A DNA stretch of 64,000 nt from Hominiventricola filiformis (GTDB lineage: Bacteria > Bacillota > Clostridia > Lachnospirales > Lachnospiraceae), in NCBI RefSeq assembly GCF_020686965.1, contig NZ_JAJEPS010000002.1:1-64000 (forward strand), in the 5' to 3' direction. Position numbers and translations under genes: made by a program. The notes beneath the pieces were generated by a model that had not been told where the DNA came from, did not search any database, and worked only from the letters and a program-made list of their open reading frames with translations. Within the stretch, counting starts at the first letter, position 1, and each line of letters starts with the position of its first letter. This document shows, one piece after another, positions 34,195-42,567 of this stretch.

Positions 34195-34318
34195 ACAGCC
34201 CCACTTTTTGCAGCAAGATCCTCTCCAGAACGATTTTGCAGCCGTTTTACTGCTGCCTGTAACATTTCCTGAAATGCACGATTTTCTGTTTGATTTTTGT
34301 ATTCCTTACGTTCTCCTT
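34193..34318 (-). pseudogene. Dead 5' fragment of a second DUF3786 gene
   Basis: 34193-34318 matches 29430-29555 with two differences in 126 nt. It covers the first 38 codons and RBS of the DUF3786 gene. One difference changes the start ATG to AAG. It abuts the tetR stop codon, so the rest of this gene copy was deleted. Confidence 0.88.
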
Positions 34319-34369
34319 TGTGAATATTTATAATATCATGTAATAATCAATGTTTATACAAGGGCTGTA

Positions 34370-34419
34370 TTGACTTTTCCTTTAACCCCTATTATAGTTG
34401 TAATTATATTATTTACAAT
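34370..34419. promoter_or_regulatory. Promoter and palindromic operator before the Rrf2 gene
   Basis: TTGACT (34370-34375), 17-nt spacer, TATAGT (34393-34398) on the plus strand; TTGTAA/TTACAA palindrome at 34398-34418, and on the minus strand TTGTAA-16-TATAAT. It is a close copy of the tetR/cooC-2 control region at 33419-33467, implying a shared regulator. Confidence 0.75.
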
Positions 34420-34482
34420 CATCAAAACATTAAAAAATGTGAAAATAAAATTATTATATCATACTGCAAGGAGTTTCTTATC

Positions 34483-34926
34483 ATGAAATACTCAACGAAA
34501 TTAAGCGATACTGTTCATGTAATGGTTCTGATTGCTATCAATCAGGAAAAATCCCTCTCCAGTGCCTCAATTGCAGAAAGTGTCCATACAAATCCCGGCT
34601 TTGTACGCCAGCTTATGTTAAAACTTAAAAAAGCGGGACTTATGACCAGTGTAGCGGGACATGCCCGTCCTTCTCTTTCAAAACCAGCAGATCAGATTAC
34701 ATTGCTGGATATTTATAAAGCAGTTGAAGGTGATAAACCATTGCTTCATTTAGATACTCATACCAATCCAGATTGTGGCGTTGGCATTAACATTCAGTTA
34801 TCTTTGCAGGGATTTTATAATGAAATTCAAAAGACTGCCGAAGAAAAAATGAATACAATTACTTTACAGGATATCATAGATATCTACTATCAGCGGATAT
34901 CTATAGAAAATAACTTATCCCTTTAG
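34483..34926 (+). CDS. Rrf2-family regulator
   Basis: A 147-aa Rrf2-type winged-helix protein: MKYSTKLSDTVHVMVLIAIN, recognition region SIAESVHTNPGFVRQLMLKLKKAGL (about 29-53) and dimerisation helix near the end. It has only one Cys in the central loop (NPDCGVG, about residue 90), not the three of IscR-type iron-sulfur sensors, so it is of the YwnA/CymR-like subgroup. RBS AAGGAG. It follows a copy of the TetR operator; a redox or metabolite-sensing role in the CooC cassette is inference. Confidence 0.85.
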   Translation: MKYSTKLSDTVHVMVLIAINQEKSLSSASIAESVHTNPGFVRQLMLKLKKAGLMTSVAGHARPSLSKPADQITLLDIYKAVEGDKPLLHLDTHTNPDCGVGINIQLSLQGFYNEIQKTAEEKMNTITLQDIIDIYYQRISIENNLSL

Positions 34927-34994
34927 CAAACACTCTGGCATAGTTGCATGTTCCAATTCCTGCTTCAACAAGTTCTACAGCAGTAGGACATAAA

Positions 34995-35030
34995 ATAAGC
35001 ACCTTCAGATTTTGCTCTGTTGGTGCTTAT
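34995..35030 (-). terminator. Terminator after yoeB
   Basis: ATAAGCACC and GGTGCTTAT form a perfect 9-bp stem; on the minus strand TTTTATG continues. It lies just past the YoeB stop. The stretch 34927-34990 is unassigned; its minus strand is open as CPTAVELVEAGIGTCNYARV, perhaps the tail of a lost gene. Confidence 0.65.
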
Positions 35031-35033
35031 GAT

Positions 35034-35297
35034 TTACGTATCACTATAATGGTATCTACAAGCTACAATATACACATTTTCATCATCAATCTTGTATATA
35101 AGTCTTTCTTTATCGTTTATTCGCCTGCTCCAATAACCTGTTAAATTTCCAACTAACGATTCAGGCTTTCCAATTCCTTCATTACCATTTCTACATATAT
35201 CTTCTATTAAATTGTTTATCTTTTTTAATGTTTTCCTGTCCTCTGTCTGCCAGTAAATATAGTCCTTCCAGCTATTGTCAGTGAAAACTTTATTCAT
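35034..35297 (-). CDS. yoeB: YoeB/Txe-family toxin
   Basis: An 87-aa ribosome-dependent mRNA interferase of the RelE/YoeB fold: W-x-D-Y-x-Y-W in SWKDYIYWQTEDRKTLKKIN, GIGKPESLVGNLTGYWSRRI and the C-terminal ACRYHYSD with catalytic His-Tyr. Length is normal for YoeB (about 84-90). The gene overlaps its antitoxin by 8 nt and is followed by a terminator. All expected active-site residues (Glu, Arg, His, Tyr) are present, so the toxin is probably functional. Confidence 0.94.
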   Translation of the reverse strand: MNKVFTDNSWKDYIYWQTEDRKTLKKINNLIEDICRNGNEGIGKPESLVGNLTGYWSRRINDKERLIYKIDDENVYIVACRYHYSDT

Positions 35298-35556
35298 CAG
35301 CAGATACCTCTATAAGATCATGTGTAGAAAACTTTCCCTTTTCAAGCTGTGCTTTAGATTCCATCAACCAATCATAGTTAGCTTTATTTCCCATTACATA
35401 GACATTTTCCATCAAATTGTTATATGCTTCTTCAGACAGCATAACAACATTTTTATTATCTTTTCGTGTTACAATCATTGTTTCATAATCATCAGTAACT
35501 TTATCCATGTAAGTTTTCATATTATCACGCAAATTCGTATAATTAACTGCCAACAT
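35290..35556 (-). CDS. yefM: YefM/Phd-family antitoxin
   Basis: An 88-aa antitoxin with the Phd/YefM DNA-binding fold (MLAVNYTNLRDNMKTYMDKVTDD, then TRKDNKNVVMLSEEAYNNLMEN) and an acidic C-terminal toxin-binding tail. The gene is first in the operon and has RBS GGAGGTG. It should bind the two GTAC...GTAC sites upstream and repress its own operon together with YoeB. Confidence 0.94.
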   Translation of the reverse strand: MLAVNYTNLRDNMKTYMDKVTDDYETMIVTRKDNKNVVMLSEEAYNNLMENVYVMGNKANYDWLMESKAQLEKGKFSTHDLIEVSADE

Positions 35557-35578
35557 ATCAACACCTCCATAATATAAT

Positions 35579-35627
35579 GTACGGTTTTCTGTACTTTTAT
35601 TATACTGTACAGTTTTCTGTACGTCAA
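35579..35627 (-). promoter_or_regulatory. yefM-yoeB promoter with two operators
   Basis: Minus strand: TTGACG (35622-35627), 17-nt spacer, TATAAT (35599-35604). Two near-identical sites GTACGGTTTTCTGTAC (35579-35594) and GTACAGTTTTCTGTAC (35607-35622) flank the -10; the second fills the spacer. This is a classical autoregulated TA promoter. Confidence 0.88.
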
Positions 35628-35678
35628 GTATTTATATTATATTATGATACGCTCATACAAATTATTCCAGTTTTAATA

Positions 35679-35713
35679 CAGAGGGCAAATCGGAGGCACT
35701 TCCGATTTACTTT
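35679..35713 (-). repeat. Copy of the antisense-RNA hairpin repeat (orphan)
   Basis: GAGGGCAAATCGGA, a short loop, TCCGATTTACTTTCT: the same element as at 51918-51955 and 57774-57811, but with no toxin or terminator beside it and only a weak -10 (GATAAT) on the minus strand. Confidence 0.6.
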
Positions 35714-35741
35714 CTAAGTTTTGGATTATCACAAATATACT

Positions 35742-36893
35742 TTATTTTGTATAAACTGTATTCCCTTTTGCAATTACTTCAACAAGCTGAAGTTCCGCGT
35801 CAAGAATACAAAGATCAGCATCATAGCCTTCTTCAACCTTGCCTTTTCCTTTGAGACGAAGAATATCTGCCGGATTAGATGTAATTGTAGAAATAGCTAT
35901 TTCTAAAGGAATTTTTGTTTTAAATACACATTCCTTTACTTCCTTCAGGAGGCAGCTGGACTGTCCAACGCCCATTCCAAGGAATTCGCCATCACTACTG
36001 TACATCGGAAGGCTTCCCTGTCCATCAGAAGAAATTGTCATGCGGTCGGGATTTACTCCCGCATCTAACATCCGTTTGATACCATTACATACACGTACCT
36101 CATCACAGATAGTTTCCCAATAGTCAATATCCTCATTTCCGGTAAAGTCTACTGCTCCGCCTTTCAGTGCATACTCAAGCGACTTGCAGAAAAGCATCTC
36201 ATTTCGATTGATATGTGTTGGCAATATTTGAGAAGCTGGTATCTCTGTCTCATCTACTACTCGTTCAATAAGATCTAAGCATCTCGGACTGTCGCCAAGA
36301 TGAACATTTACAATACCAGCTTTCCCGGAAAGAACACCACCAAGTCTTGTATCCGCAATGACACGTGTAAATTCCTCAAAAGTCGGCTGTGAAGAACGAT
36401 GATCAGAGATCGCAATTTCTCCAGTTCCAATGATCTCCTGAATCATCATAATATCTTTCACAATACTGTCAGTCAGTGTGCGAACCGGAATCTGATAACT
36501 GCCCGTATAACAGTATGCAGTCATTCCCTGCTCATTCAATCCTTTTGTCTTTGCAACCAGTGCACACATATCACGGCCAATTCCATCTGTTCCAAGGCAG
36601 CCAACAACTGTTGTTACTCCAAACTTCGTAAGTCCTTCCATCGTTGCTTCCGGAGTACGATTGGCGAATCCACCTTCGCCACCGCCTCCGAGTACATGCA
36701 CATGACTATCAATGAATCCCGGGGTTAAAATTAACCCCTCTCCATTGATCATTTCTGCCTCAGAAAGAAATCCGTCTGCGGATATGGAACCTGCATCTTG
36801 AATCTTAACAATCTTATCATTGATTGTAAGCACATCTTTTTTCCCCAGATGCTGTGGAGCATAAACATCAATATTCTGAATTAATTTCATCAT
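35742..36893 (-). CDS. iadA: Isoaspartyl dipeptidase
   Basis: A 383-aa amidohydrolase-superfamily enzyme: metal site GFIDSHVHVLGGGGEGGFANR (about residues 58-78), with later His ligands in VNVHLGDSP and THINRNEM and the Asp in SSDGQGSLP. These match IadA, which hydrolyses beta-aspartyl dipeptides left from damaged proteins. Length equals the family's (about 390). It lies 94 nt downstream of a YfcC-type carrier gene on the same strand and probably uses the imported dipeptide or amino acid. Confidence 0.92.
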   Translation of the reverse strand: MMKLIQNIDVYAPQHLGKKDVLTINDKIVKIQDAGSISADGFLSEAEMINGEGLILTPGFIDSHVHVLGGGGEGGFANRTPEATMEGLTKFGVTTVVGCLGTDGIGRDMCALVAKTKGLNEQGMTAYCYTGSYQIPVRTLTDSIVKDIMMIQEIIGTGEIAISDHRSSQPTFEEFTRVIADTRLGGVLSGKAGIVNVHLGDSPRCLDLIERVVDETEIPASQILPTHINRNEMLFCKSLEYALKGGAVDFTGNEDIDYWETICDEVRVCNGIKRMLDAGVNPDRMTISSDGQGSLPMYSSDGEFLGMGVGQSSCLLKEVKECVFKTKIPLEIAISTITSNPADILRLKGKGKVEEGYDADLCILDAELQLVEVIAKGNTVYTK

Positions 36894-36947
36894 AAATCAC
36901 TCCCAATTGTAAAGCGGACATTCGCAATCCGCTTCGCTACTTGCTCA

Positions 36948-36977
36948 TGAACGCAGTCGCTTCGCAATCTGCGTTCA
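36948..36977 (-). terminator. Hairpin between carrier and iadA
   Basis: TGAACGCAG and CTGCGTTCA form a 9-bp stem with an inner GCGA/TCGC; no T-run on the minus strand, so it is more likely an mRNA processing or stability hairpin than a full stop. Confidence 0.45.
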
Positions 36978-36987
36978 AATGCATGTT

Positions 36988-38508
36988 TTAGAATCCAATT
37001 CCAACTGCAATAAGAACTGTAATGATTGCACCAATCATTAAGACGCCAAGGAATTTCCACATGAATTTAATCCAGTTAGACCACTCAATCTTTGCAATCG
37101 CAAGAGAGCCGATCAGACATCCGGATGTAGGAACAATCAGGTTTGTAAAAGCATCACCAAGCTGGAATGCAACTACAGCTGTCTGACGTGAAACACCTAA
37201 CAGGTCTGACAGTGGAGCCATGATCGGCATTGTGATCGCAGCCTGTCCTGTTCCGGATACAACGAAGAAGTTGAATATGGACTGGAACAGATACATAAGT
37301 ACTGCTGCAACTGCTCCGGAAACTCCAGACAGTGTATTTGAAATATTATACATGATTGTATTGATAACTGTAGGTGTTGTCGGATCAGATCCACCAAGAA
37401 CCTGCATGATACCCTGTGCCATAGCAACAACAAGTGCAGCACCGATCAGATCTTTTGCTCCATCTTTGAATGATGTTGCAATATCATTCAGTTTCATATC
37501 GTTCAATTTAAAGATAACTCCAATCACACCGGAAACAATTCCCATAATGAAGAACTGTGTAGCAATCTCTGGCATGTAGTATCCTTGGATCATGACTCCC
37601 CAAACTACCCATACTACTGTAGCAACCAGTGTCAGAAGAACTAAAATGTGTCCGAGACCAAATGAATGGCCTTCGTCAATTCCTGTTTTTTCATTCTGCT
37701 CACGGAAATATGCATCCGTCTTATATGCGATAGAGATTGTCGGATTTTTTTTGATCTTTGATGCATAGAACATCGTCATTCCGCAGCCGAGTGCTGTAAA
37801 TACTACCCACATTACCATACGGAATCCTGCTCCGGAGAATACGTCAATACCTGCAATACCCTGTGCAATACCTACAGAGAATGGATTCATCCAAGATGAA
37901 CCAAAACCAATCTGTGTTGCAACATAAGTAACAAGAACTGCAATCACTGAATCATATCCAACTGCTACAAACAGCGGACAAAGAATCATAGTAAACGGAA
38001 GTGCTTCTTCTCCCATTCCAAAAACTGCTCCACCAAGAGAAAACAGTACAAAAAGCACCGGAATCAGTAGTTTTTCTGCTCCCTTTGCCTTACGGATCAA
38101 TCCGATCAATCCGGATTCAATCGCACCTGTACGGATCATGATACCGAATGCACCACCTACTACCATAAGGAATGCGATAATCTCGATTGCAGAACTATTT
38201 ACGATTCCGTTATACATATAGTTAAAGAATCCTGTTCCACCATCTCCACTAAAGAGTGCTACTCCTTCTGTTACTACATTTCCTGCATCATCTGTCAGAT
38301 ACTGGAAACTTCCGTCTTTGATTACTGTACGAGTTTTCTCAACACCATTGATCATATATGAAATATCCTGCGTTTCGTAAAATCCCTTTGGAACAAGAAA
38401 TGTCAGAAGTGCTGCGATAACAACTACTAAAAAGATGATAATGTAAGTATCAGGCACTTGGAATCCCTTGTTAAAAGACTTTAATCCTTTTCCTTCTTTT
38501 TTGTTCAT
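36988..38508 (-). CDS. YfcC-family (DcuC-like) membrane carrier
   Basis: A 506-aa integral membrane protein with about 12-13 membrane segments and YfcC-family motifs: N-terminal FQVPDTYIIIFLVVVIAALLTF then FLVPKGFYE, LFSLGGAVFGMGEEALPF and a C-terminal PLSDLLGVSRQTAVVAFQLGD with NLIVPTSGCL. The family transports amino acids, dipeptides or C4-dicarboxylates. Its pairing with IadA suggests isoaspartyl peptides or aspartate as substrate. No other transporter partner is needed. Confidence 0.88.
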   Translation of the reverse strand: MNKKEGKGLKSFNKGFQVPDTYIIIFLVVVIAALLTFLVPKGFYETQDISYMINGVEKTRTVIKDGSFQYLTDDAGNVVTEGVALFSGDGGTGFFNYMYNGIVNSSAIEIIAFLMVVGGAFGIMIRTGAIESGLIGLIRKAKGAEKLLIPVLFVLFSLGGAVFGMGEEALPFTMILCPLFVAVGYDSVIAVLVTYVATQIGFGSSWMNPFSVGIAQGIAGIDVFSGAGFRMVMWVVFTALGCGMTMFYASKIKKNPTISIAYKTDAYFREQNEKTGIDEGHSFGLGHILVLLTLVATVVWVVWGVMIQGYYMPEIATQFFIMGIVSGVIGVIFKLNDMKLNDIATSFKDGAKDLIGAALVVAMAQGIMQVLGGSDPTTPTVINTIMYNISNTLSGVSGAVAAVLMYLFQSIFNFFVVSGTGQAAITMPIMAPLSDLLGVSRQTAVVAFQLGDAFTNLIVPTSGCLIGSLAIAKIEWSNWIKFMWKFLGVLMIGAIITVLIAVGIGF

Positions 38509-38648
38509 GTTTGAGTCTTCCTCCCATTTTTGATATACTATATTAGTGTACCATAGAATGTTTAAAATCTAACTAAAAATTTGCATATAATGCAAAAATT
38601 TAACGCTCCTGTCATAAAAACAAGATTATAAAGATCCGTTTCTTATTT

Positions 38649-38969
38649 TTACAGCTGATCGTATTTGGCGGCACTGCCTTTTGCTTTTTCGACCGGATAT
38701 TTTGCCTCGTTCTGTGACATCTTCATGTTAATGATCTCATCCGCATCCAGCCCAAGCTTGTCCAGCAGATTCTGACTGTAGACCATGACGTCTGCCAGTT
38801 CTTCTTTCACATGCTGCAAATCATATTCTTCATCAGACCATTGAAAACACTCCAGAAGCTCGGCTGCCTCAATCACAATGGATTTTGCAAGATTCGCCGG
38901 TGAGTGGAACTGATCCCAATCTCTGTCTTCTGTAAATTTTCTGATTCTGTCTATGGTTTCCTGTTTCAT
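38649..38969 (-). CDS. MazG-like nucleotide pyrophosphohydrolase
   Basis: A 106-aa all-alpha NTP-PPase with the metal-binding pattern EAAELLECFQWSDEEYD followed by VKEELADVMVYSQNLLDKLG and NEAKYPVEKAKG. It is the short single-domain MazG type that hydrolyses (d)NTPs. It is 10 nt downstream of the DUF2075 gene; this pairing recurs in Firmicutes and the operon may be linked to nucleotide surveillance or defence. Confidence 0.9.
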   Translation of the reverse strand: MKQETIDRIRKFTEDRDWDQFHSPANLAKSIVIEAAELLECFQWSDEEYDLQHVKEELADVMVYSQNLLDKLGLDADEIINMKMSQNEAKYPVEKAKGSAAKYDQL

Positions 38970-38979
38970 ACCTTCTCCT

Positions 38980-40743
38980 TTATTTTACTGCTTTCAGCAA
39001 GGCTGCCCGTAATTCTGGATCGCAGGCGTAAATGTACATGCCGTTCACGCCACGGGTCATAAGTACCCGCACTTCGTGCTGAATTAACATTTCTCCAAAT
39101 TTTTGTTTTGTTCCATCTGACATCGTTCTGTTTCGAATTGCCTTATTATTGTGGCTTTCCGATGGAGCAAATATAATCTTTCCATTCCGATATTTCACAG
39201 ATGGTCCCAGTATCACACCCGCATAATTCAGATCAAATCCTTGAATAGTAAATGTAGAACCGACTTCATTGATCGTCTGCGGCTGCTCCGCCCATGCCAG
39301 ACCACTGATCTTCCGCTTTTCCTTTCTGGAAAGTTCCGCGCCCAGTTCTCGATTCCATGGCTTGTGCCATTTTCCAATGACCACTTCCCAATATGCTCTT
39401 AATCGATCATCGGGTTTCCGTTTCTGACTATATTCCCAGTCATAAGTTGCAAGCACACGAGACAAAGCAGAATCTTTCTCTTTTGCTTTTTTCTGAATTT
39501 CCAGATCCAGCATTTCCGGATCGTCAAACACCTTGATCTGATAACCATCCACTGTATGCGGGATTTCCTTTAACTGCCCCTTCTTTGTGAAGGAATCAAT
39601 CCAGTCCATGGTTACCGGGTCCGCCTGCATACGGAGCTGCTTATCCAGCACAATGTGATTTTCCGCCGCCTTCGCCTGATTTCTGTAATGTTCCAGAATC
39701 TGTGCCTCCCAGAACTGTTCTGTGGTAAGGATCTGATTTTCATCAAACATCACCACCGTTACCCGCGCCCTGGCAATAATATCCTTTAACTGATTTTCCC
39801 CATGATAGGACTGTTTACCCTGTGTCAGAAGCAAATGCGCCTCATCGACAAAAACCACGTCCACCGGATCATCTTCCGAATGATTATTGATAAATGTCGT
39901 CGGCTTGCTCACAACTTTTCCATACTTCGCAGTTAAACCAAGCTTCTCTGCAATCTGCTCATATACCGTGATCTGCTCATCATGATTTACCAACAGATAA
40001 CATTTCAGCGTCTTCTCTTCTTCCTCTGCCTGGCAATACAGTTCATAAAAGGTACTGCTGTTCAAAACCGTCTTACCAGTTCCGGCCTCACCGTCTATGA
40101 AAATCAGCTGCCTGGTTTCGCCATTTTCAAGTGCCTTTGAAACCTTCTGAAGAATCAGTTCTCTTGCATCTTTCTGCTCTTTGGTCAGCTTATGAAGTGG
40201 CGATGCTTTATAAATCGCGGAATCCTTGATTGCACTCTCTGTCGGAAATAGTTCCTTATTTTCCTTCCGAAGTCCCCGCCAGATCCTGCCGAATATCTCA
40301 TCCAGTTCTTCCACTGGATAATAACTGGTCTGCGGATTGTCCCGCAGATTGTGCACATGCTTTACACGCTCTGCACTCATCATATAATGCATCAGACGAT
40401 TTTCAATATCCATGGTCAGTGATTTATTGAAATGCTCATGCCCTATAATGAAAAGCCTCGCATCCTTTTCCATCAGCTTTCTTTGCCATTTTGATTTATC
40501 TACAGCCGCATCATAATGCTGACGTGTCCGTTTGAAAATATCATTCGACTCTCCGACATAGACCTCAAAATCTCCGGAGTCCTGCCAATTGTGAATATAA
40601 ACCGTTGGAAAATTCGCAATGATTTCCTGTGTCTTCTCATCCTCTGCAGGCAGCAATACATTTTCAAAAAAGTCCAACGCTTCCCGATTGTCTTTAATCT
40701 GCTTAATAATTGGCTTTGCTATGTTTGTCATCTTTTGCCCCAT
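38980..40743 (-). CDS. DUF2075 helicase-like protein with N-terminal GIY-YIG-like domain
   Basis: A 587-aa protein: N-terminal domain with VYIHNWQDSGDFEVYVGESNDIFKRTRQHY (about 47-76), a GIY-YIG-like nuclease motif with divergent first residues; Walker A FIDGEAGTGKTVLN (about 218-231); Walker B VVFVDEAHLLLTQ (about 299); and helicase-like motifs toward the C terminus (GLAWAEQ..., FTIQGFDLNYAGVILG, VLMTRGVNG). An ATG at 40731 is better spaced from GGGG and may be the true start. The 5' end overlaps the YaiI-like gene by 41 nt. Function unknown; DNA/RNA remodelling is expected. Confidence 0.85.
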   Translation of the reverse strand: MGQKMTNIAKPIIKQIKDNREALDFFENVLLPAEDEKTQEIIANFPTVYIHNWQDSGDFEVYVGESNDIFKRTRQHYDAAVDKSKWQRKLMEKDARLFIIGHEHFNKSLTMDIENRLMHYMMSAERVKHVHNLRDNPQTSYYPVEELDEIFGRIWRGLRKENKELFPTESAIKDSAIYKASPLHKLTKEQKDARELILQKVSKALENGETRQLIFIDGEAGTGKTVLNSSTFYELYCQAEEEEKTLKCYLLVNHDEQITVYEQIAEKLGLTAKYGKVVSKPTTFINNHSEDDPVDVVFVDEAHLLLTQGKQSYHGENQLKDIIARARVTVVMFDENQILTTEQFWEAQILEHYRNQAKAAENHIVLDKQLRMQADPVTMDWIDSFTKKGQLKEIPHTVDGYQIKVFDDPEMLDLEIQKKAKEKDSALSRVLATYDWEYSQKRKPDDRLRAYWEVVIGKWHKPWNRELGAELSRKEKRKISGLAWAEQPQTINEVGSTFTIQGFDLNYAGVILGPSVKYRNGKIIFAPSESHNNKAIRNRTMSDGTKQKFGEMLIQHEVRVLMTRGVNGMYIYACDPELRAALLKAVK

Positions 40744-41191
40744 TTTTATTTATCGCCATCTGTACCATTTTCTCAAAAGACTGTGCGAAGCACTCATCGT
40801 CCTCTTTCGTGCGCTTTTTCGGTCCTTTGATGTGATTCTTGTGAGATCCCCGTCTCGCTTTTCCATTCAAATGCCTTTCCATCAACATCTGATCAATGTT
40901 CTCATTGGTATACCATCTGCCGGACTGATGAATGGCATAGACTCCTTTTCCAAGTGCCATGGCTGCCACGCCATAATCCTGGGATACCACAATATCTCCC
41001 CTGTGGCAAATGCCAATCAATTTGTAATCCACCGCATCCGCCCCGGCACCTACGATGATCACTTCGCTGTAATTCGAACGTAATACATGATTGGTATCAC
41101 AAAGCAGGGTGACCGGGATTCTGTATCTCTCTGCTATTTTCTCTACGATGCCTACCACCGGACAGGCATCTGCGTCAATGTATATTTGCAT
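40703..41191 (-). CDS. YaiI/YqxD (DUF188) family protein
   Basis: A 162-aa PIN-like protein: MQIYIDADACPVVGIVEKIA, then GADAVDYKLIGICHRGDIVVSQDYGVAA and MLMERHLNGKARRGSHKNHIKGPKKRT. All hallmark acidic residues are present. Biochemical role is not established for the family. The C-terminal FEKMVQMA is encoded by a 24-nt sequence that recurs at 43364-43387 upstream of the Spx-like gene. Confidence 0.92.
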   Translation of the reverse strand: MQIYIDADACPVVGIVEKIAERYRIPVTLLCDTNHVLRSNYSEVIIVGAGADAVDYKLIGICHRGDIVVSQDYGVAAMALGKGVYAIHQSGRWYTNENIDQMLMERHLNGKARRGSHKNHIKGPKKRTKEDDECFAQSFEKMVQMAINKNGAKDDKHSKANY

Positions 41192-41216
41192 GGTTGTTGT
41201 TCAGTTCTACTTTCTG

Positions 41217-42470
41217 TTAATTTATTCTATACTTCGTGCCTCTACCCTTCCCCTCAACGATCACAACACCTTTTTTCACCATTTCTTTCAATATCTTTGT
41301 TACCTTTGATTTTCCAAAAGGTACATACGGTTCAATTTCACTGATTGGCTTCGGCATGGTCTTGCTTAATATTTTATAGATAACCCGTTCGTCTTCCGTT
41401 AAATTCAGCGCATTTTCCAGAATCGGAAGAACAATTGTAATTGTATTTTCTGACACCACAAACTCCGGCAGTATCAGTTTCCCTTCATATAGCTGCTTTA
41501 TCCTTGTAATCCCAGTTCCAAATATTTCGACAAATCCCAATCTGTAAAACACATTTGCCAGATTTCTGTTTCTCAATATAGAAAGCTTTCCGGATAAATA
41601 CTCTTCCTCTGTTATTCCAGCGGGCAAACCTCCAGGAGAAATAATCTCAATTTTGTCATCAAACATTAAAACCCTGATCTGAGCTTCCACATCCCATACC
41701 CTGTGGATCAAAGCATTTGCAATTGCTTCCCTGAACGCAGCTTCTGGTATTTTTTCCATCTTCTTTCTGTCAGCGCCCTGTATCACCTCATACTGATAAT
41801 AATCTCTATACATATCTACCGCTTTTTCATATGCTTCTAATATTGAGATATTTTCAAATATTGCCCTTTTCTGAATGACACTGATGTTTTCACCAAATTT
41901 CACAATATCAATTCCCGGAAAATGATTTCTATCCGCCAAAAGTCCGGCTGCATTATTATATCCATTACCATCGCTATACAGATTCAATGTTTTTAATGTA
42001 TCTCGATTAAAGATTTCGATTTGGATACACTCTTTTAATTTATGCTGCAAAATCTCAAAAGACAAATCCTGATCTTCGCATGGCAGTTCTTCAAATCTGA
42101 TATTTTTCCCCTCTAAAATAAGCCTTGATAATTCCAGAGTATCTACTTCTATCGTTGCTGTATCATTTCGCTTGTACGCTTTTGATTTATATAAATATGG
42201 CTTCTGAAGTCCACTTTGTACAGTAAGCTTTATCGTCCGATTATTATTCTGTATTTCAAGCATATAATTCGGTTGTGGAGAAATACTGTCATTAATTTTG
42301 TTTTCAATATCCAGACAGGCCTGCTTCACATCCGGCAATCCTTTGATATTTCCCTCGTCATCAATTCCAAAATAGATTGTACCGCCATCGTAATTTGAAA
42401 AAGCGCTGACCGTCTTTAAGAAAGTATTCGTAATCGTTTCCTTGAATTCTAATATCCTTGTTTCCCGCAT
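41217..42470 (-). CDS. AlbA_2-domain ATP-binding (Schlafen-like) regulator
   Basis: A 417-aa protein with N-terminal AlbA_2 domain (LEFKETITNTFLKTVSAFSNYDGGTIYFGID), a HATPase_c_4 region (EAAFREAIANALIHRVW, then ISPGGLPAGI) and a C-terminal winged helix (VPFGKSKVTKILKEMVKKGVVIVEGKGRG). Such proteins are annotated as RecG-like or transcriptional regulators and are common in accessory regions. It is single-gene, minus strand. Confidence 0.88.
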   Translation of the reverse strand: MRETRILEFKETITNTFLKTVSAFSNYDGGTIYFGIDDEGNIKGLPDVKQACLDIENKINDSISPQPNYMLEIQNNNRTIKLTVQSGLQKPYLYKSKAYKRNDTATIEVDTLELSRLILEGKNIRFEELPCEDQDLSFEILQHKLKECIQIEIFNRDTLKTLNLYSDGNGYNNAAGLLADRNHFPGIDIVKFGENISVIQKRAIFENISILEAYEKAVDMYRDYYQYEVIQGADRKKMEKIPEAAFREAIANALIHRVWDVEAQIRVLMFDDKIEIISPGGLPAGITEEEYLSGKLSILRNRNLANVFYRLGFVEIFGTGITRIKQLYEGKLILPEFVVSENTITIVLPILENALNLTEDERVIYKILSKTMPKPISEIEPYVPFGKSKVTKILKEMVKKGVVIVEGKGRGTKYRIN

Positions 42471-42521
42471 ACCGATTGCTTCCTTTCTAAATCTTATTGG
42501 TTATATTATATATAAAAACAG

Positions 42522-42561
42522 CCGCAAAAACAATCGTAAATTTTTGCGATTGTTTTTGCGG
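42522..42561 (-). terminator. Hairpin repeat copy A, terminator of the HigA gene
   Basis: CCGCAAAAACAATCG and CGATTGTTTTTGCGG form a 15-bp perfect stem with a 10-nt loop; CTGTTTTTAT follows on the minus strand. Shares the CAATCG/CGATTG core with 42942-42976 and 43645-43674. Confidence 0.8.
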
Positions 42562-42567
42562 TCATTT

